Source: Haematococcus lacustris
Lineage: Eukaryota; Chlorophyta; Chlorophyceae; Chlamydomonadales; Haematococcaceae
Direction: 5' to 3'
Length of the DNA: 64,000 bases
Assembly (NCBI GenBank): GCA_030144725.1
Contig: JASKMD010000029.1
Location: forward strand, 16,015,135-16,079,134
Shown: positions 33,773 to 46,870 of the stretch, piece after piece
Layout: the number at the start of each line of letters is the position of its first letter
Position numbering within the stretch: the stretch's first letter is position 1
The notes under the pieces: generated by a model
What the model saw: only the letters and a program-made list of their open reading frames with translations
What the model was told of the DNA's origin: nothing
Databases searched by the model: none
Translations under genes and position numbers: made by a program

Positions 33773-36700
33773 ATGGACGCAGCTCAGCTTGAATTCCGCG
33801 TTGCGGCGCTCATCCGTGCAACCTGTGCAGCGCTAAACCTAGGCTCTTGCGGGGCCGATGCCGTCCAGCTGTTACTTCAACTCCTGGGCCTGCCAGCTGC
33901 CGCGACCCCAGCCGCAGATTCGTCAGCCAGCGGGCGAGCAGCAGCGGACAACAGCCTGCTCGCCGAAGTGCGTGCGTGCTGCCTTGCAGTGGAGGAGCTG
34001 GGAGCCAGCCCCAACCGGCTTGCATCATGTCTATTCTGGTCAGGCTTTGAACCGCTGGCTATAGCCCTGCTGTCAGGTGAGGCCCCCATTCAACTAACAG
34101 CCCATGCTTGGGCCCAAGCTGGATGGCTGACGAGTGCAGCTCGGGCCTGATCCCGACCCTAGGATCAACAAGATCAGTGTAGCTGCGATGCCTCTTTCAC
34201 CCTCTGCTTGCAGCGCATGAGGTGCATGAGCCACACAGCCCCTCACTTGCTGCGCCCGGGCTGCCGGACTTGAGCTTGATCAGCGCAGCCCCAGCCCCGG
34301 TGGCACTTGCAGCCTTGTCAGCGTGAGTGGCAGCGGTGAGTCGTGGCAGAGGTAGAGGATGGTGGGGGAGGGGGAGGGGGAGGGGGAGGGGGAGGGGGAG
34401 GGGGAGGGGGAGGGGGAGGGGGAGGGGGAGGGGGAGGGGGAGGGGGAGGGGGAGGGGGAGGGGGAGGGGGAGGGGGAGGGGGAGGGGGAGGGGGAGGGGG
34501 AGGGGGAGGGGGAGGGGGAGGGGGAGGGCTCCCCCGCCTTACCTCAAGCCTCTTGCCCCTGGCCCCCTGCCATACTGCTCCTGATGTCGCCTGCCTTGCA
34601 CCTATGGCTGCGCCTGCCCCCGCCCCCCCCCGCCCCCCCTCCACAGGCACCTGGCTTTGGTGCAGCCCCTGGGCGGCCCGTCCTACCTTGATCCAGCCCC
34701 TCCCCCCGACAAGCCGGTGCAGCGTGGGAGTGGCGGCAGGCCTGTACGCATCACCCCGGCTGGCAGCGTTTCCAGCCTGGGCCTGCTGCACGACCTGCTG
34801 CTGGGGCCTGGGGCGCAGGGGCTGGGGGAGATGGTCAGCTACCTTGCAGCTGCCCAGCAGGCCTGGCAGCAGGGCTGGAGGCAGGGCTGGAGTCCAGGGC
34901 GGCCTGGTAGCCTGGATCAGGGTCAGGACCAGGGCCAGGGCACTAGCAGTGCAGCCAACCCTTCACCCACCCTGCCTGGGACCCCCAGCAGCACCTGCCC
35001 ACCCTACAGCAGCAGCAGCAGCAGCAGCAAGCGTCGCCCCCTGCTGCTCCCCCTCCCCCCCCAGGACCCAGGGGGGGCCCCCAGCCAGGCGCAGCGCTGC
35101 TGCCAGGGGCTGCTGGGGGGCGGACCGCAGGCGCTGGCGAGCCTGCTGGCCGGCCTGCCTGACCGCATGTCTGGCCTGGCGCCAGCCCTGGGGATGACGG
35201 CTGGGGCGGACCTGCAGCCTGGGCCACTGCAGCATCAGCAGCAGCAGCAGTCCAGGCAGCAGCAGCAGCAGTCCAGGCAGCAGCAGCAGCAGCAGGGGCA
35301 GCAGCAGCAGGGGCAGGGGGAGGTGGCCCTGCAGGCCGCGGCCTTTCAACACCAGCCCTTCTATCGCTGGCTGCTGAACCAGCTGCTGCTCATGGCTGGG
35401 GGCGCTGCAGGGGGGGCGGAGGGAGGAGGGCCTGGGGGACATGCCCCATGTCAGCTGTCAGGGGCTGGGTCAGCTCTGCCACCCCCCCTGCACCTGGCAG
35501 CAGCAGCCGCCCAGCTGTGTGCCTGCCTGTGTGTCAAGCTGAGCAGGCGGGGCCACGCTGCCCTAGTGGCTCAGGTACTCCTGCACCAGGCTGCTGCTGC
35601 CGCCGCCGCAGCTCCCCCTCCCCCCACCCCCGCCCCAACCTGCCCCATCACCCCTCCTGCCTCCCAGCCGCCCCACCTGACACCCCCTGCCCTACCCGTC
35701 CCCTTCCCCTCCTCCTCTCCGTCAAATCACGGTAGGCAGGGTCAGCAGGCAGCGGGGGGTGCAGCGCAGCGCGTCCAGGTGCTGCAGGCCTGCTGTGCCG
35801 GGCTGCTGGGTGACCCGGGCATAGCTGAGAGGGTGGTGGTCGAGCTGCTGGTGCAGGCAGCAGCCGCCAGCCCCGCCTACCACTGCTGCTCCCCCCCACC
35901 CATGCACCAGGAGAGCACAGCAGGAAGATGGAGGGGGCGGGAGGGGGGGGGAGAGGTGGCTGGGTCCAGTGAGTCATCAGGGGACAGGACAAGCTCAGCT
36001 GATGCGCAGGGTCAGGCACCCAGGCAGCCAGGTGGGGGGGCTGCTGCTGCTGCTGCTGCTGTGCCCTCTGCCAGGCGGTGCAGTGCAGCGCTGCAGCAGC
36101 TGCTGGTCCTGCTGGGGGGCCCCCTGCCCAGCCGCCACCCAGAGCTGGCCCACATCGTGTCGCACCGCCTGCTGCTGCACCGCACCCTGCCCTGGCCGGC
36201 GCTCATGCTGCTGCTAGACTGGGTGGCGGAGGCGACACAGGAGGGGCAGGGGGCGGCTGCTGGGGTGGTGGGGGGGCCAGGACAAGGGCCAGCAGGGGGG
36301 GGAAGGTGCGGGGCACTGGCTGAGGAGTTAGGGCCAGGGGGGGCGGGGCAGCAGCAGCAGCAGGGGGGGGCGGCAGGGGGCAGCTGGGAGGGGGGTGGGG
36401 AGGGCGGCAGCTGGGCTTGGTGGTTGGCAGTGATGGAGGCAGCCTCCCGCAAGGACTGGGTGGCTGGGGGGAGGGCTGGGGGCCCGGCGGCAGCTGCTGG
36501 GTGCAGTCAGCAGGGGGGAGGGGGCAAGCCTGGGGAGGGGGGTGAGGGGAGTGACCCGATGAGTGAGAGGGAGGGTGGGGAGGGGGGGGTCTTGGGGGGG
36601 CTCACATGGCTGCGCCTAACCCAGCAGTGTGCCCAGCACTGGTCACAGTCCTACCCCTCCCCATCAGCCCTCCCCTTCCCCCCCTCCCCTACCTCCCCCA

Positions 36701-39700
36701 CCCCCCCAACCGCCTCTACCAGCTGGCCGAAGCCGGGTGCAGCCTACGCGGCAACGGCCCGCGCTGGTCAGGGTTTGCCCCATCAGGCGTACTTAGGCTG
36801 CTGCCTGGTGGTGCTGGTGGGGCGGGTGGGGCGGCCGGGGCTGGAGGGTGCGGCGGGTCTGCTGCCTGCTCTGCTGCAGGGCGTGAGCTGGCGCCTGGAC
36901 TCACCCCTCACCAGCGTACGCCATCAGGCCATGAGGGTGGCCAGGGTGGGTGGCAGGGTGGGTGGCAGGGTGGATGGCAGGGAGGGGCGAGGGCCGTGAG
37001 GGGGTGGGTGGCGGGGCATGGCAGGAAGGGGTTGGGTTGAGGAGAGATGCCTGGCAGCAGGAGAGGGTGAGGGGTGGGTCTGCTGCCAGGGGTCGTGTGG
37101 GGGCATGAGGGACTTGAAGCAGACAGGGTGTAGGAGGGTTAGGAGCAGGGAGGGGACGAGGTGGAGCAGGAGCAGGGGGGCTAAGGGGCGGCTGAAGGGG
37201 CTAGTGCGCATGTTGTGCAGCCTTTCGAACGTGGCCAATGTGGCAATGTGGCCGCTGCCTGCTGCCTGCTGCCTGCTGCCTGCTGCAGGCCTTCTCTCGA
37301 GTGCTGGACTCTGGCTGCAGCCTGTTTGAGGTTGAGGGGCAGGCGCCCCTGGCTGCGGAGGAGCTGTGGCCAGGGGCGCTGCCGGCAGCCTCCCTTCCGG
37401 CTCCCTCCCCCCCAACCACCACCACGTCGACGCCGGCAGCCGGCCCTGATGGGGTCGACTCAACTGGGGCGTCAGGTCTCAGTTGTAGTAAGGAGGGAGA
37501 GAGGGAGGAGCAGCGGCAGGTGGGCAGGGAGGGTGAGGTGGGGGGTGAGGCGGAGGAGGGGGACAGTGACGATGACAGCAGCGATGGCGGCGGCTTCCAG
37601 GCGTATGACGTGCAGGAGGACCTGGCTGAGGAGGCCTGGGCACAAGCAGACCCTAAGTAAGGGGGGGCAGGGGGAGGGCCAGGGGCCAGGGGGCAGGGGG
37701 AGGGGCCAGGAGGAGGGGGTGGGGGAGTGGGGCAGGAAAGTTTGTTAAGGTGATGGCATGCCCCTCGAGGACTCTGGCACCGCAAGTTGCGGTCCTGCTG
37801 ACCCCTGCTGGGCCCTGCTGCTACCTGGGCTGCCTCCCTGGCTAGGCTATGGCGCTGAGGCTGCACCCCCCTGCACTAGGCACGGGAGGCCCATGGGGCT
37901 GCTCCCGCCCTGCCTCATGTCCCTCACCTCTGTCGCTCGCTGTCTCCGCGCCAGGTCACTCCAGCTGCGTGCCCTGGCAGCAGCGCTGCGCAAGGCGGAC
38001 GACGTGCAGGGTGTGCTGAAGGCGCTGTCGCGTGTGGAGCTAGTGATCCGCGCCGCGCCGGACGAGCTGGGCCACGCCGCGCACGAGCTGGCTCGGGCGC
38101 TGCTGCATTGCCGGGTGCCGGAGTGGGGGTTGGAGGGCGAGCCGGGCAGGTGCGACCGTTAGAAAGGCTGGCTTGTCCAAGTCGCCGACTTTTATTGCTA
38201 CGGCACAGTTCGCGCACGGCCTGTGCCTGTGGTCGCACAGTGACCTATGCCAGGCTGCGCATCGGGGCAGTCGCGCTGTATGCGCTGCCATATCGCATCT
38301 CAATCTCTAAAACTTTTCGTGACAGCCAAAACTTACCAATCTGTCGTGATCCAGATTCGGGGCTCCCATTTTTCGTTACATTTTATAATCAGCCCGTGAG
38401 CTTGTTTGTTATCCCCTGCTCCTGCCCCTGCCCAAGCCAAGGTCTAGCACAAGCCTTGCTCAAGCATGCAGCCGCACCATGCAAGTTGAGCGGGATGCAG
38501 CACCAGGGCCAACATAATGCCCGTGAGCAACCCCCTCCTACATCAGACCATCCCGCAGCTGTGTCCTTTGTCCCAGCCACCTGCTCCTCTAACCTCCGAC
38601 ATAGCCAGATGCAGCCCATAGGGCCAAGAGCCCTGCCCTTACCCTTTTCACATGCAAGCACAGGCCACTCATACAGCAGATGCACCGTCTGTCAGCCAAC
38701 CTCCCCCTGCATCAGCCCATGCCCTCAAGCCTGCCTCCGCCAAGCCCACCCCCACTGCTGGGCCTCCCTGTCAACCCCCCTGCCGCTGCCCCCCTGCCAC
38801 TGGCCCCCTGCCGCTGCCTCCCTGCCCCAGGCCTGAGGTGGCGCCCAGCCTGCAGCGCGTGAGGGCCCTGGCTGCCCTGCTGGCCACTGCCCCCCTGGCG
38901 GCGGGCGACACGCTGCTGGCCGAGCTGTTCTCACCCCACCTGGACACGGGGCAGCGCCTGCTCATCCTGGACTCCCTGTGTGCAGCAGCTCAGGTGCCGT
39001 CTGGGGTGCAATAGTGGGATGTGTCATCCATGTTGTGTGAGGAGTGGTGGTGTGGTATGGATGTAGGGGTGGAGGTTGGAGTGACGGCGGGAGGGCTTGA
39101 GTGATGTGGTGCTGTAGGCCAGGGCTGGTGCACATAGCCTGCAACATCAAAACCACGATGAGCCTCACATCAGTCAGTACCAACCCCTGCCCCTGCCCCT
39201 GCCCCTGCTCCTGCTCCTGCCCCTGCCCCTGATCTTGCTCCTGCCCCTGGCCCCTGGCTGCCCTGGTTGTCCAGGAGTTAAGTCAGCCTGACCTAGCGCC
39301 TCGACTCCAGTTCAGCGCCTCTGGAGCACCCCAGCTCACCGCACCCCCGGCAGTGCAGCGCATCCTGGACCGCCAGCTAGCCAAGCACCAGGGGCAGCAG
39401 CAACAGCAGCAGCACCAGCGGCAGCAGCAGCAGGCAAAGCTTACAAACCCTACAGTCGCTGCAAAGCCCACAACTCTCACTGGCCACAGCACGCCTGCAG
39501 CCCCCCAGCTAGGTGCTGCCCCTGATGCGACAGCCGCCCCAGCCTCACCCCCTGGGCCTGACTCAGCGCCTGGTCCTGGCAGCGGGGAGAGGCAGCCAGG
39601 GGGGCGCACGCGCGTGTGGGGCCACGTGGCTCTGGCCAAGAGGCGGCAGGCGCCTGGCCCTAGCGTGCGCAACGACTTCCACGCGCTGGCGCTGCGCTGG

Positions 39701-41292
39701 GCCCACGGCCTCGTCACCAGGGTGGGCTGGGCACACTGCCATGGGGATGGGGCAGGGGAGAGGCAGGCCAGGGATCGGGGGGCGCGGGGGAAGCAGGCCA
39801 GGGGATTGGGGATGATGGGATGCAGGCCAAGAGTTGGAGGGCGGGGGGAGGCAGGCCAGGGGTTGTGGGGCAGGGGCAGGCAGGCCAGGGCGCCTGTGTG
39901 GGGTGGGCCTGAGAGCCAGGTAGCCCGTAGCCCGCTGGCCGGCTGGTGCAGGTTGACCGCGTGTCTCACGGCGTGGACCTGCTGGGGCGCGACGCGCTGC
40001 TGCTGTGCCGCCTGCTGGCTGCGCTGGGCTGCTTTGCGGAGTGCGCCAGTGAGGGCCCTGCAGCGGGGCCGCTGGCGGCTGTGCTGCTGGAGCTGCTGGC
40101 AGCGCCCCAGGTGAGGTGCGGGCCATGCTGCGATCCTACTGCTGCTCCTGCCGCCCTTGCTGCTGCCCCCCTTGGTCTCCGCTGCTGCCTCCCACCTCCT
40201 GCACGTGTTGCTCCTGTGACTGCTATTGCCCTTGTTCAACACCTTCACTGCCGCAGCTTGACGCCGTCGCTGCCACTGTGTGTGAGGGTGTCGAGGGTGT
40301 AGGAGGGTGTAGAGGGTGCTCCAGCTGTCAGCCCTTAGTTTGTAAAGCGATGTCGTGGTAAGCCAGGCGGTGCATCTGGCCATCCTAACCTCGTTACACC
40401 TTCAACTGGTGCACCTGCCCATGCTGCACTATCTCTCCAGCTGGGGTTGAAAGCTGGTGTAGGGTGTGAGCATGGCATACGCATGTCGCATAGTGGGTGT
40501 GACTGGTGTGACGTCATGTGTGTGTGTGTATGTATGTGTGTACAGGTGCATGGTCACCCAGATGTGGCGGTGAGGCGCGGGGTGCTGCTGGCCGCCGGCC
40601 ATGCCCTAGCCGCCCTGCCTGGCCCCCGCCTGGCCGCAGCGCTGATGGGGGCTGGACTCCCCGGGCAGCATCAGGGCATTGCGGGCCTGGCCGTGCATGA
40701 TGCAAGCGACGCAGTGCTGGTCACCCGGCTGCAGTGGCTGCAGGTAAGGTGGATGGCTGAGGGGTTTGCTTCACACTTGACATGAGTGACGATGCATGGT
40801 GTGTCCCTCGCTAGCATGCCCCAAGGGGACTTCAGCTCATGCATCCTGGTGCGGGTCTGGCACCGCGATCGACCCTTACAGGCATGGCTGAACGAGACGC
40901 GCAACGACGATGGTGATGCAACCTGCCGCACAATGGCGTCGGCGTGTCTGGATTTGCAAGGCGCGCTGGCTGCGGAGGCTTTCAACGCTTTGATGTCGCA
41001 ACCGGAGCAAGCCTGGCCGGAGCAACTTGCGGGCAGCTCGCGAGGGTCAGAACGTCGGCGCTTCCCACAGCCGCGAGAGGTTGGCGTAGGAGCTGGGTCG
41101 CTGCTGCAGGGTCCGCTTGGAATGGTGCGACAGGGCGTGAGGTTACCCAGTGCGTCAAGCGGCCCGTCAGCTGTGCTACCAGGTGGAATCAAGTTGACGA
41201 GTATAGCGAATGCACAGGAAAAGGCTGGTGACAAAGAAGCAGCTGACAAGGGTCCGCCAAGGAGCAAAGCACCACTCATCATTGAGTTGTAA
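33773..41292 (+). CDS. TELO2: TELO2/Tel2-like protein, PIKK assembly factor
   Basis: Tel2 is a core of the TTT complex (with Tti1 and Tti2) that stabilises PIKK kinases such as TOR, ATM and ATR. Exons: 33773-34076, 34214-34322, 34647-36945, 37289-37656, 37955-38149, 38831-38993, 39275-39721, 39952-40110, about 40257-40290, 40546-40743 and 40882-41292. The start is [14 protein letters not shown]. The conserved Telomere_reg-2 region spans [19 protein letters not shown], the acidic [32 protein letters not shown], and [20 protein letters not shown]. The C-terminal helical-repeat part has [16 protein letters not shown] and [18 protein letters not shown]. The 2.3-kb third exon is swollen by Gln, Gly, Ala and Pro tracts. 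The ninth exon's donor is uncertain. The gene ends TAA at 41290-41292, where the stop overlaps a TGTAA motif. Confidence 0.82.
34363..34528. repeat. (GAGGGG)n microsatellite in a TELO2 intron
   Basis: About 27 near-perfect 6-bp units occupy the middle of the intron 34323-34646. Confidence 0.96.
38150..38830 (+). other. Large TELO2 intron
   Basis: This 681-bp intron has a less GC-rich block near 38270-38400 and a pyrimidine-rich right half ending CTGCCCCAG. No other gene is recognised in it. Confidence 0.5.
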
Positions 41293-41331
41293 GGCGCGAC
41301 TTGGGACAGGAAGAATTTGTGTGCGAGGAAG

Positions 41332-43604
41332 TCATGATGTGTTCCTGGCGTCCATCGAGACCGTATCGCCGCTTCCATCCTCGGTCCGCGTCGTAGTGAG
41401 ACTGTTGTTGTCCTTACGTCCCAGCCGTTCCGCACTGGTAAAGGCTTTCATCAGCTCGTCGCTCTTGCTGCTCACCGTCACCTTGGGCAGCTGTGGCCCG
41501 GCCGCCTCGGCTGCCGCTCGCCGCGCCGCGGCTTGCTCTCGCCGCTCTTCCTCGGAGTTGACGGAGTCGGGGAATAGCAGCCATTGGACCGTTAGGGCTG
41601 CGATGCACCATTGTCACAGTAACAACACACCCGATGGATATTTTGTGGAACTCCCCCCTCCACGCATATCACATATATGCACGCTCTACGCACGGTGGTT
41701 ACCCCGCTGGCTGCCTCACTGGGTTGACTTTCGGCACTGACCTGACAAGCCGATGGAATTCGCGGCAAAGATGAAGGTAGCCAGCCATGACAGCCCCAAC
41801 AGGATGGTGCGCACCGTGATGCTGATGTTGCGAGCCTGCGCACCGTCAATGCCGAGAGCACATTGCGCATGCTGCTGCGTTCTAGGCTAAAACGGGGAGG
41901 GTGAGCTTGCGCTTAGTGAAAGCCCAATCTTCAACTTTCCTTCCACGCCCATTCCCATGCACAGTGACCGTCAGTCACCAGCTGTTGGCTGAAAAGGGAT
42001 GGTGACCAGCTGCTGGCTGACAAGCTGCTGTGTGGGCTCACCGTGTAAGCGTCTGGCATGGAGGTATCCTCAAGCACCAGCTGCATCTTGCTGCTGAACA
42101 CGTACATGCCCGCAGCCAGCAACCCGGCCTGGGCAGCACCTCTGCAGCATGCAGGCAGGCAGCATTCAGGCAGCTGCTGGGCCAGACGACTGGCAGGAGG
42201 GAGGTCAGGGCAATGGCAGCCACATGGCAGCCTGACCTGGCCACACTGGCTGACCCAGCCACCACCACAAGACATAATCAGCAGCTCAGGCTGGGCAGAG
42301 CAGCTGGGAACGAGAGGTCAGCAGTGACAGCGGCGTAGGCAAAGGCAGCGGTGGGCAGCTGTGCTTGAAGCCAAGCGATAGGGCACGCCAGTTCACGGTG
42401 CACTACCCAGCACCAAACCATATGTTCAGCAGCATCGATGTGGCCATTGTGCAAAGTCCCACTGCTTGTCTACCAGCTGCCAGGGGAGGCTGCAAATGAG
42501 GAGGTTGTGAAAATAGGGCTGAGTGAGTAGGGCTGAGCCAGTAGAGGAAGCAAGCCATTGGGGCTTGCCAAGACAACCAAGAGCACAGACAACAGCTCAT
42601 CACCACATATCTATCTTCTGCTGGCCACCCTTGACCCATGCTGTCCAAGCCACCTGCGACATGACTGCAGTCGCATCAATGCGGTGCATGGCAACTCACA
42701 GGAAGGCGTCCAATGGTCCGGCCTCACGCTGCTGAGCTTGCTGCTGGGCAGCACCCGCACTGAGCTTGGCTCGCAGCTGCACACATTGCACCATGCAAGG
42801 CACAGCGGTACATCCAGCAGCGTAGTCCACCATGATATGACTTCCTGCCAGTGCCAATCCAGGCCTATGTGGGCCAACACCTCATACTACTTCCAGCTGC
42901 TGGCCCATGTGCTCCCATGTGCTCTCATGCTGGCTCATGTGCTCCCATTGCTCTGCCTAGTCAAGTCTCTGGTGTCAGCGTCAGGCCAAGGAGATGGCTA
43001 GGGAGATGCCTTGCATGAGCAGGAGTGTTGGTTTTGCCTAGCTGTGTCATTTGCATGGGGTGCCTGGCCATCTCAGTGCTATACCTGGGCAAACACGGAC
43101 GGAGGTGCATCCACATCAGGAGGCCCTCCAATGCGCTGCGAACAAACATGTGCAAGTGCAGGTGTGGGTGGACCACATGAGAGTGCACAGGTCAGGGCGG
43201 GATGCCTGGTGCGTCACCTGTTCCTTTGCCCTTTGAGCTCTGCGCGTGAGAACCCGGTACAGGAAGACTGACACCAGCAAGATGTAGGCCACGCCAGCTG
43301 CATTCTTAATGAAGTCCTCCCCTCCGGCTGGGTTGTAGGTAAGACCGGTGCTGTCAGCTACGAGGGCTGCACCCGAGCTGGCCAGCACCCATGTTGCACA
43401 GGGTACAGGAAGCCAAGAGCTAAGCTGGCAGCTGTCAAGCGCTGCTTGAGTGGGGCGACTCCCTCTAAGGAGCGCGGCCTTGTGCGCGGTGGCGATGCGG
43501 ACGGACCAGGCGCTACGAATGGCCTGCCTGCAGTGTCCTGTACCCGAGGGCAGGGCTGCGAGCATTGGGTGCTGTAAGGAGACACGAGGGGTGGCATGCA
43601 TCAT
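41332..43604 (-). CDS. DUF3082-like plastid membrane protein
   Basis: Five exons join in phase: 43604-43218, 42776-42700, 42141-42042, 41835-41742 and 41597-41332, 307 residues. The N-terminal about 70 residues are Ala/Ser/Arg-rich, consistent with a plastid transit peptide. Three hydrophobic segments follow: AGVAYILLVSVFLYRVL before a basic RRAQRAKEQ, then GAAQAGLLAAGMYVF, then VRTILLGLSWLATFIFAANS preceded by NISIT. The C-terminal part is soluble (QWLLFPDSVNSEEERREQAA) and ends TGA at 41332-41334. The pattern matches my recollection of DUF3082, a cyanobacterial and plastid family of unknown function; a thylakoid or envelope location is inferred. It converges on TELO2 with 39 bases between the stop codons. 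Confidence 0.7.
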
Positions 43605-43734
43605 GCGGGGAAGAGATAAAGCAACTTCTGAACCCTCATGCTACTCCGAAATAAAACAATAACCGAACACAGGCTACGAGCTCATTATTGTAAAGGCTAT
43701 TGCTAAAGTGCATAATGCCGACTCCAGCTACGCC

Positions 43735-44456
43735 CATCTGATGTGTGTGCACTGACGCGTATGTGCACTGACTCTTGAACCAAGCTGGCAGGTGCCCACC
43801 ACCCAGCCCCCTCACCCCAAATGTGCGCTGGTGCTCGTGAGTGCCCACCAGGACCTTTGCCCCGGCCAGGGACAGTGACTTCCTAGAGCCTTCCAGCGAA
43901 GAGGAGCGTGAGCATATAGCTGACTGCTGTCTCCAGCTGCCGACGGTGTCCACCATGTTAGCGTCAGAGCGGTAGCGTGGGACTGCTTCGAGGCGGGCGC
44001 GGAGATCAGCGCGGCGCGGCCAGCACGGCAGCGACTGCTGCGCTTGGCCGAGTGTGCGCTTCGTCGGCTCCAGGCAAGCCGCGGCACAGCTGTTCCTGCA
44101 GCTTGGGTCCGAGAAGTCAGCCTTGGAGACTGGGATGTAGGGGGCTGGCCGTGTTGGTCGAGCTGACCGGCCACGTAAGACCCAGCAGCAGGTTGCCGAG
44201 CACTGCCCGCCCGCTGCAAGCCACCACGAAAGCCAGCACAGCGGCCAGGAAGGCGTCCTACAGTTCTTGCGGGATGTGACGGTGAGGTGCACTAGCTTGC
44301 GTAGTTTCAGCCGCGGGTCGCGCGGGCCCCTCCAGCAGCCTCTCTATGGAGCTGTGCCTGGTTAAGCTATGGCGTTGTGCGTCGCCACGTCCGAGTTCTA
44401 ATCATCGAGTTCACATCGAGCACACCGACACCGGTGCGTCATTTCTTTCTAGCCAT
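43735..44456 (-). pseudogene. Fanzor N-terminal fragment
   Basis: The start ATGGCTAGAAAGAAATGAC (44456 downward) aligns with the Fanzor start at 9811, with a stop after five codons. Further on, LAGAKVLVGTHEHQRTFG and GGGHLPAWFK match LAGAKVLLGTEEHRRRFG and GGGHLPAWSK of the better copy. Multiple frameshifts are present and the RuvC half is absent. Confidence 0.75.
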
Positions 44457-45043
44457 AGTCAATATTGACTCGACGCGACTACAGGTAGTTCGACATGCTT
44501 AAAACAGGTTCTGGTAACAATCTAGTTCTTAAGCAATAGGGTGAACCGCCTGCATGAGATGTAGGGGTCGGCCTGTTCACAGTGCACCTGTTTGCCCTCC
44601 CCGACCAGCTTCAGTGTTTGCGTTGATTGCGTATGAAAGTTCCGTGCTCCGTTGAAGTCGGCAAGGGGACGGAGGACAAAGCCGCTGGGAGCGTGCAGTT
44701 GGACAAACGCAATGCTTTGGGAGATGGCATCGTGTTGTGAGTTCTGCATTCAACATGTCCGCATTTACAGCATGTGTCCGATGTAGCGTACGTTTGCTAT
44801 TGGATTGCAGCTACCCATCTTTGCGCCCGGCGGTCACAGTGTGCAAGCTGCCTGAGGGGCAAATCATCACCGCGTTCTTGGATGCCAGTGGTGGAAAGGT
44901 GCTGTTTTTTGCCACTAGTCACGGCCCTACCACCAGCACCTGGAAGGAAGGGTGGGAGAAGGGAAGCTGCCATGCTCTAGCACCTAGCACTGGACCCTGC
45001 ATGCCATGTATAGTATAATGTCGGAGGCCGAGCTGTTACGGGA

Positions 45044-45137
45044 AAATAACGGTCGAGGCTGGGTCGAAAGTTGCAGTAAACGTCGAGGCGTAGCCGAGAC
45101 GTTTACGCAACTTGAGACCTGGCCGAGACTGTTATTT
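45044..45137. repeat. Long imperfect hairpin (fold-back), about 94 nt
   Basis: Successive blocks pair across a centre near 45092: AAATAAC with GTTATTT, CGAGGC with GCCGAG, GTTGC with GCAAC, and GTAAACGTC with GACGTTTAC. Mismatches are mostly symmetrical. It could be a fold-back element or a structured RNA. Confidence 0.8.
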
Positions 45138-45284
45138 GGACGTGAACAGCGCTGGCCGAGACATTATGCGATATCCCTATACATTACGGGCACACGATTT
45201 GGAGCCTCGCTGCTATTGCGGCTGTGCTCCACGCGTCGGAGACGACAGTAGAACCAATGCGCAAACCACGCTCTTTCTTGGTGG

Positions 45285-45450
45285 TTGTGCACTTTTGCTG
45301 TAAATGTCTGCGCTTTCCCCGTAAATGTATGCAAGTCGTGCACTTTTTCTGTAAATGTCTGCACTTTTCCCGTAAATGTGTGCAAGCCGTGCACTTTTCT
45401 CGTAAATGTGTGCAAGTCGTGCACTTTTCCTGTAATTGTTTGCAAGTCAC
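45285..45450. repeat. Minisatellite with TGTAAATGT-TGCAAGTCGTGCACTTTT units
   Basis: Related units of about 18-20 bp, often paired to about 38 bp, recur seven to eight times with substitutions in the TTTTCCCGTAAATG part. Confidence 0.85.
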
Positions 45451-46254
45451 CCCCTTTTCACTCTTTACCAGAGACAAACTTTCAGCCGCAGCCTTACCCA
45501 TTCCAGCCTGCCCACCAGCCAAGATGCTTGACAGCACCTACACCATCAGCAGCGGCAGCATTGGCGACGACGACGACCAGTGCAGCAGTGACAACGACTT
45601 CAAAATCCTACAGTTCTACCTCACGCAATAGCACGCTTGGCAGCTGCGACGCTTGACGGTGAGACGCGTTTGACGGTCCTTAGCGTTGACCTCCTTTGAC
45701 TTGCATCATTTGACCAACAACACCACGTTCGTTGCTTAACAGGGTCCCCGGAGAACAAGAGGGCTTAACAGGGTCCCCGGAGAACAAGGCAGGGCAGCCT
45801 AACACCGTTGTTGCAGCTGTCGCACAAGCTCGCTGATTGCAGATTGCGTGGTCGCGCAGCCCAAACCGGCCATTGCAGATGAGGCAATGGAGCCTCGACG
45901 CTCTGGTCGCCTGTCTGGCGGCTTGCAAGTGTCGTATCGTCGTCTCTTGCAATTGTTATATCGTGGACTATAACCATTGTGTTGCACCGCACCGCAGCGC
46001 TTGCTACAAACGAGAAAGCTGGGCAGATCCTTAGCAAGTTTTTTTAAGCCCTGACATTGTGGACCTGGCAGCACCAGGAGCCATGATCAAGAACAAGAGT
46101 CAGCTGAACACCAGCTATATCATGCTGGAATCTGTCTTGTACAGTGGTAAATTCCCCGGTAAGCCCTCATGTTCCATATTGGCATGCCTTGTCATGTCCT
46201 GCATTGCTATGCCGCCTTCGCCATCTCATATGTTAGGTGGTGAACAAGCAAAAC

Positions 46255-46870
46255 CCTGCTGCTGCTGCTGATGATGCCTTGTTGATGCTGTTGTTGCCCG
46301 GCTGCTTCTGCTGCTGCCCGGCTGCTGTCTGCTGCTGCCCGGCTGCTGCTGCTGCTAATGCCCGGCTGCTGCTGCTTCCCTGCCGCTTCTGCTGTCGCCC
46401 TTCTGCTGCTGACGCCCTGCTAATTTTGCTGCTGCCCGGCTGTTGTTGCTGCTGCTGCCCGGCTGCTGCTGCTGCCCGGCTGCTGCTGCTGCCCGGCTGC
46501 TATCTGCTGCTGCCCGGCTGCTGTCTGCTGCTGCTGCCCCCCCCCTACTGCTGCTGCTGCCCCCCCCCCCCTGCTGCTGCTGCCCCCCCCCCCCCCCTGC
46601 TGCTGCTGCCCTGCTGTTGCTGTCGCCCGGCTGCTTTTGCTGCCCGGCTGCTACTGCTGCTCGGCTGCTGTTGCTGCCGCCCTGCTGCTGTCTGCTGCCC
46701 GGCTGCTGCTGCTGCAGCCCGGCTGGTTCTACTGCTGCTCGGCTGTTGTCTGCTGCTGCCCGGCTGCTGTTGCTGCCCGGCCCCTGCTGTTGCCGCCCCA
46801 CTGCTGCTGCTGCTGCCTGGCTGCTACTACTGCTGCCTGGCTGCTGTCTGCTCCTGCCCGGCGGCTGCTG
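46255..46870. repeat. CTGCTGCCCGG variable tandem repeat with C-runs
   Basis: Blocks of (CTG)2-4 alternate with CCCGG for about 600 bp, interrupted by runs of 8-14 C near 46535-46595. Unit order is irregular. Confidence 0.9.

Noticed and set aside
34343..34770. Long poly-Gly or poly-Pro open frames across the GAGGGG array
   Set aside because: They are products of the 6-bp repeat in an intron; exon phases of TELO2 skip them.
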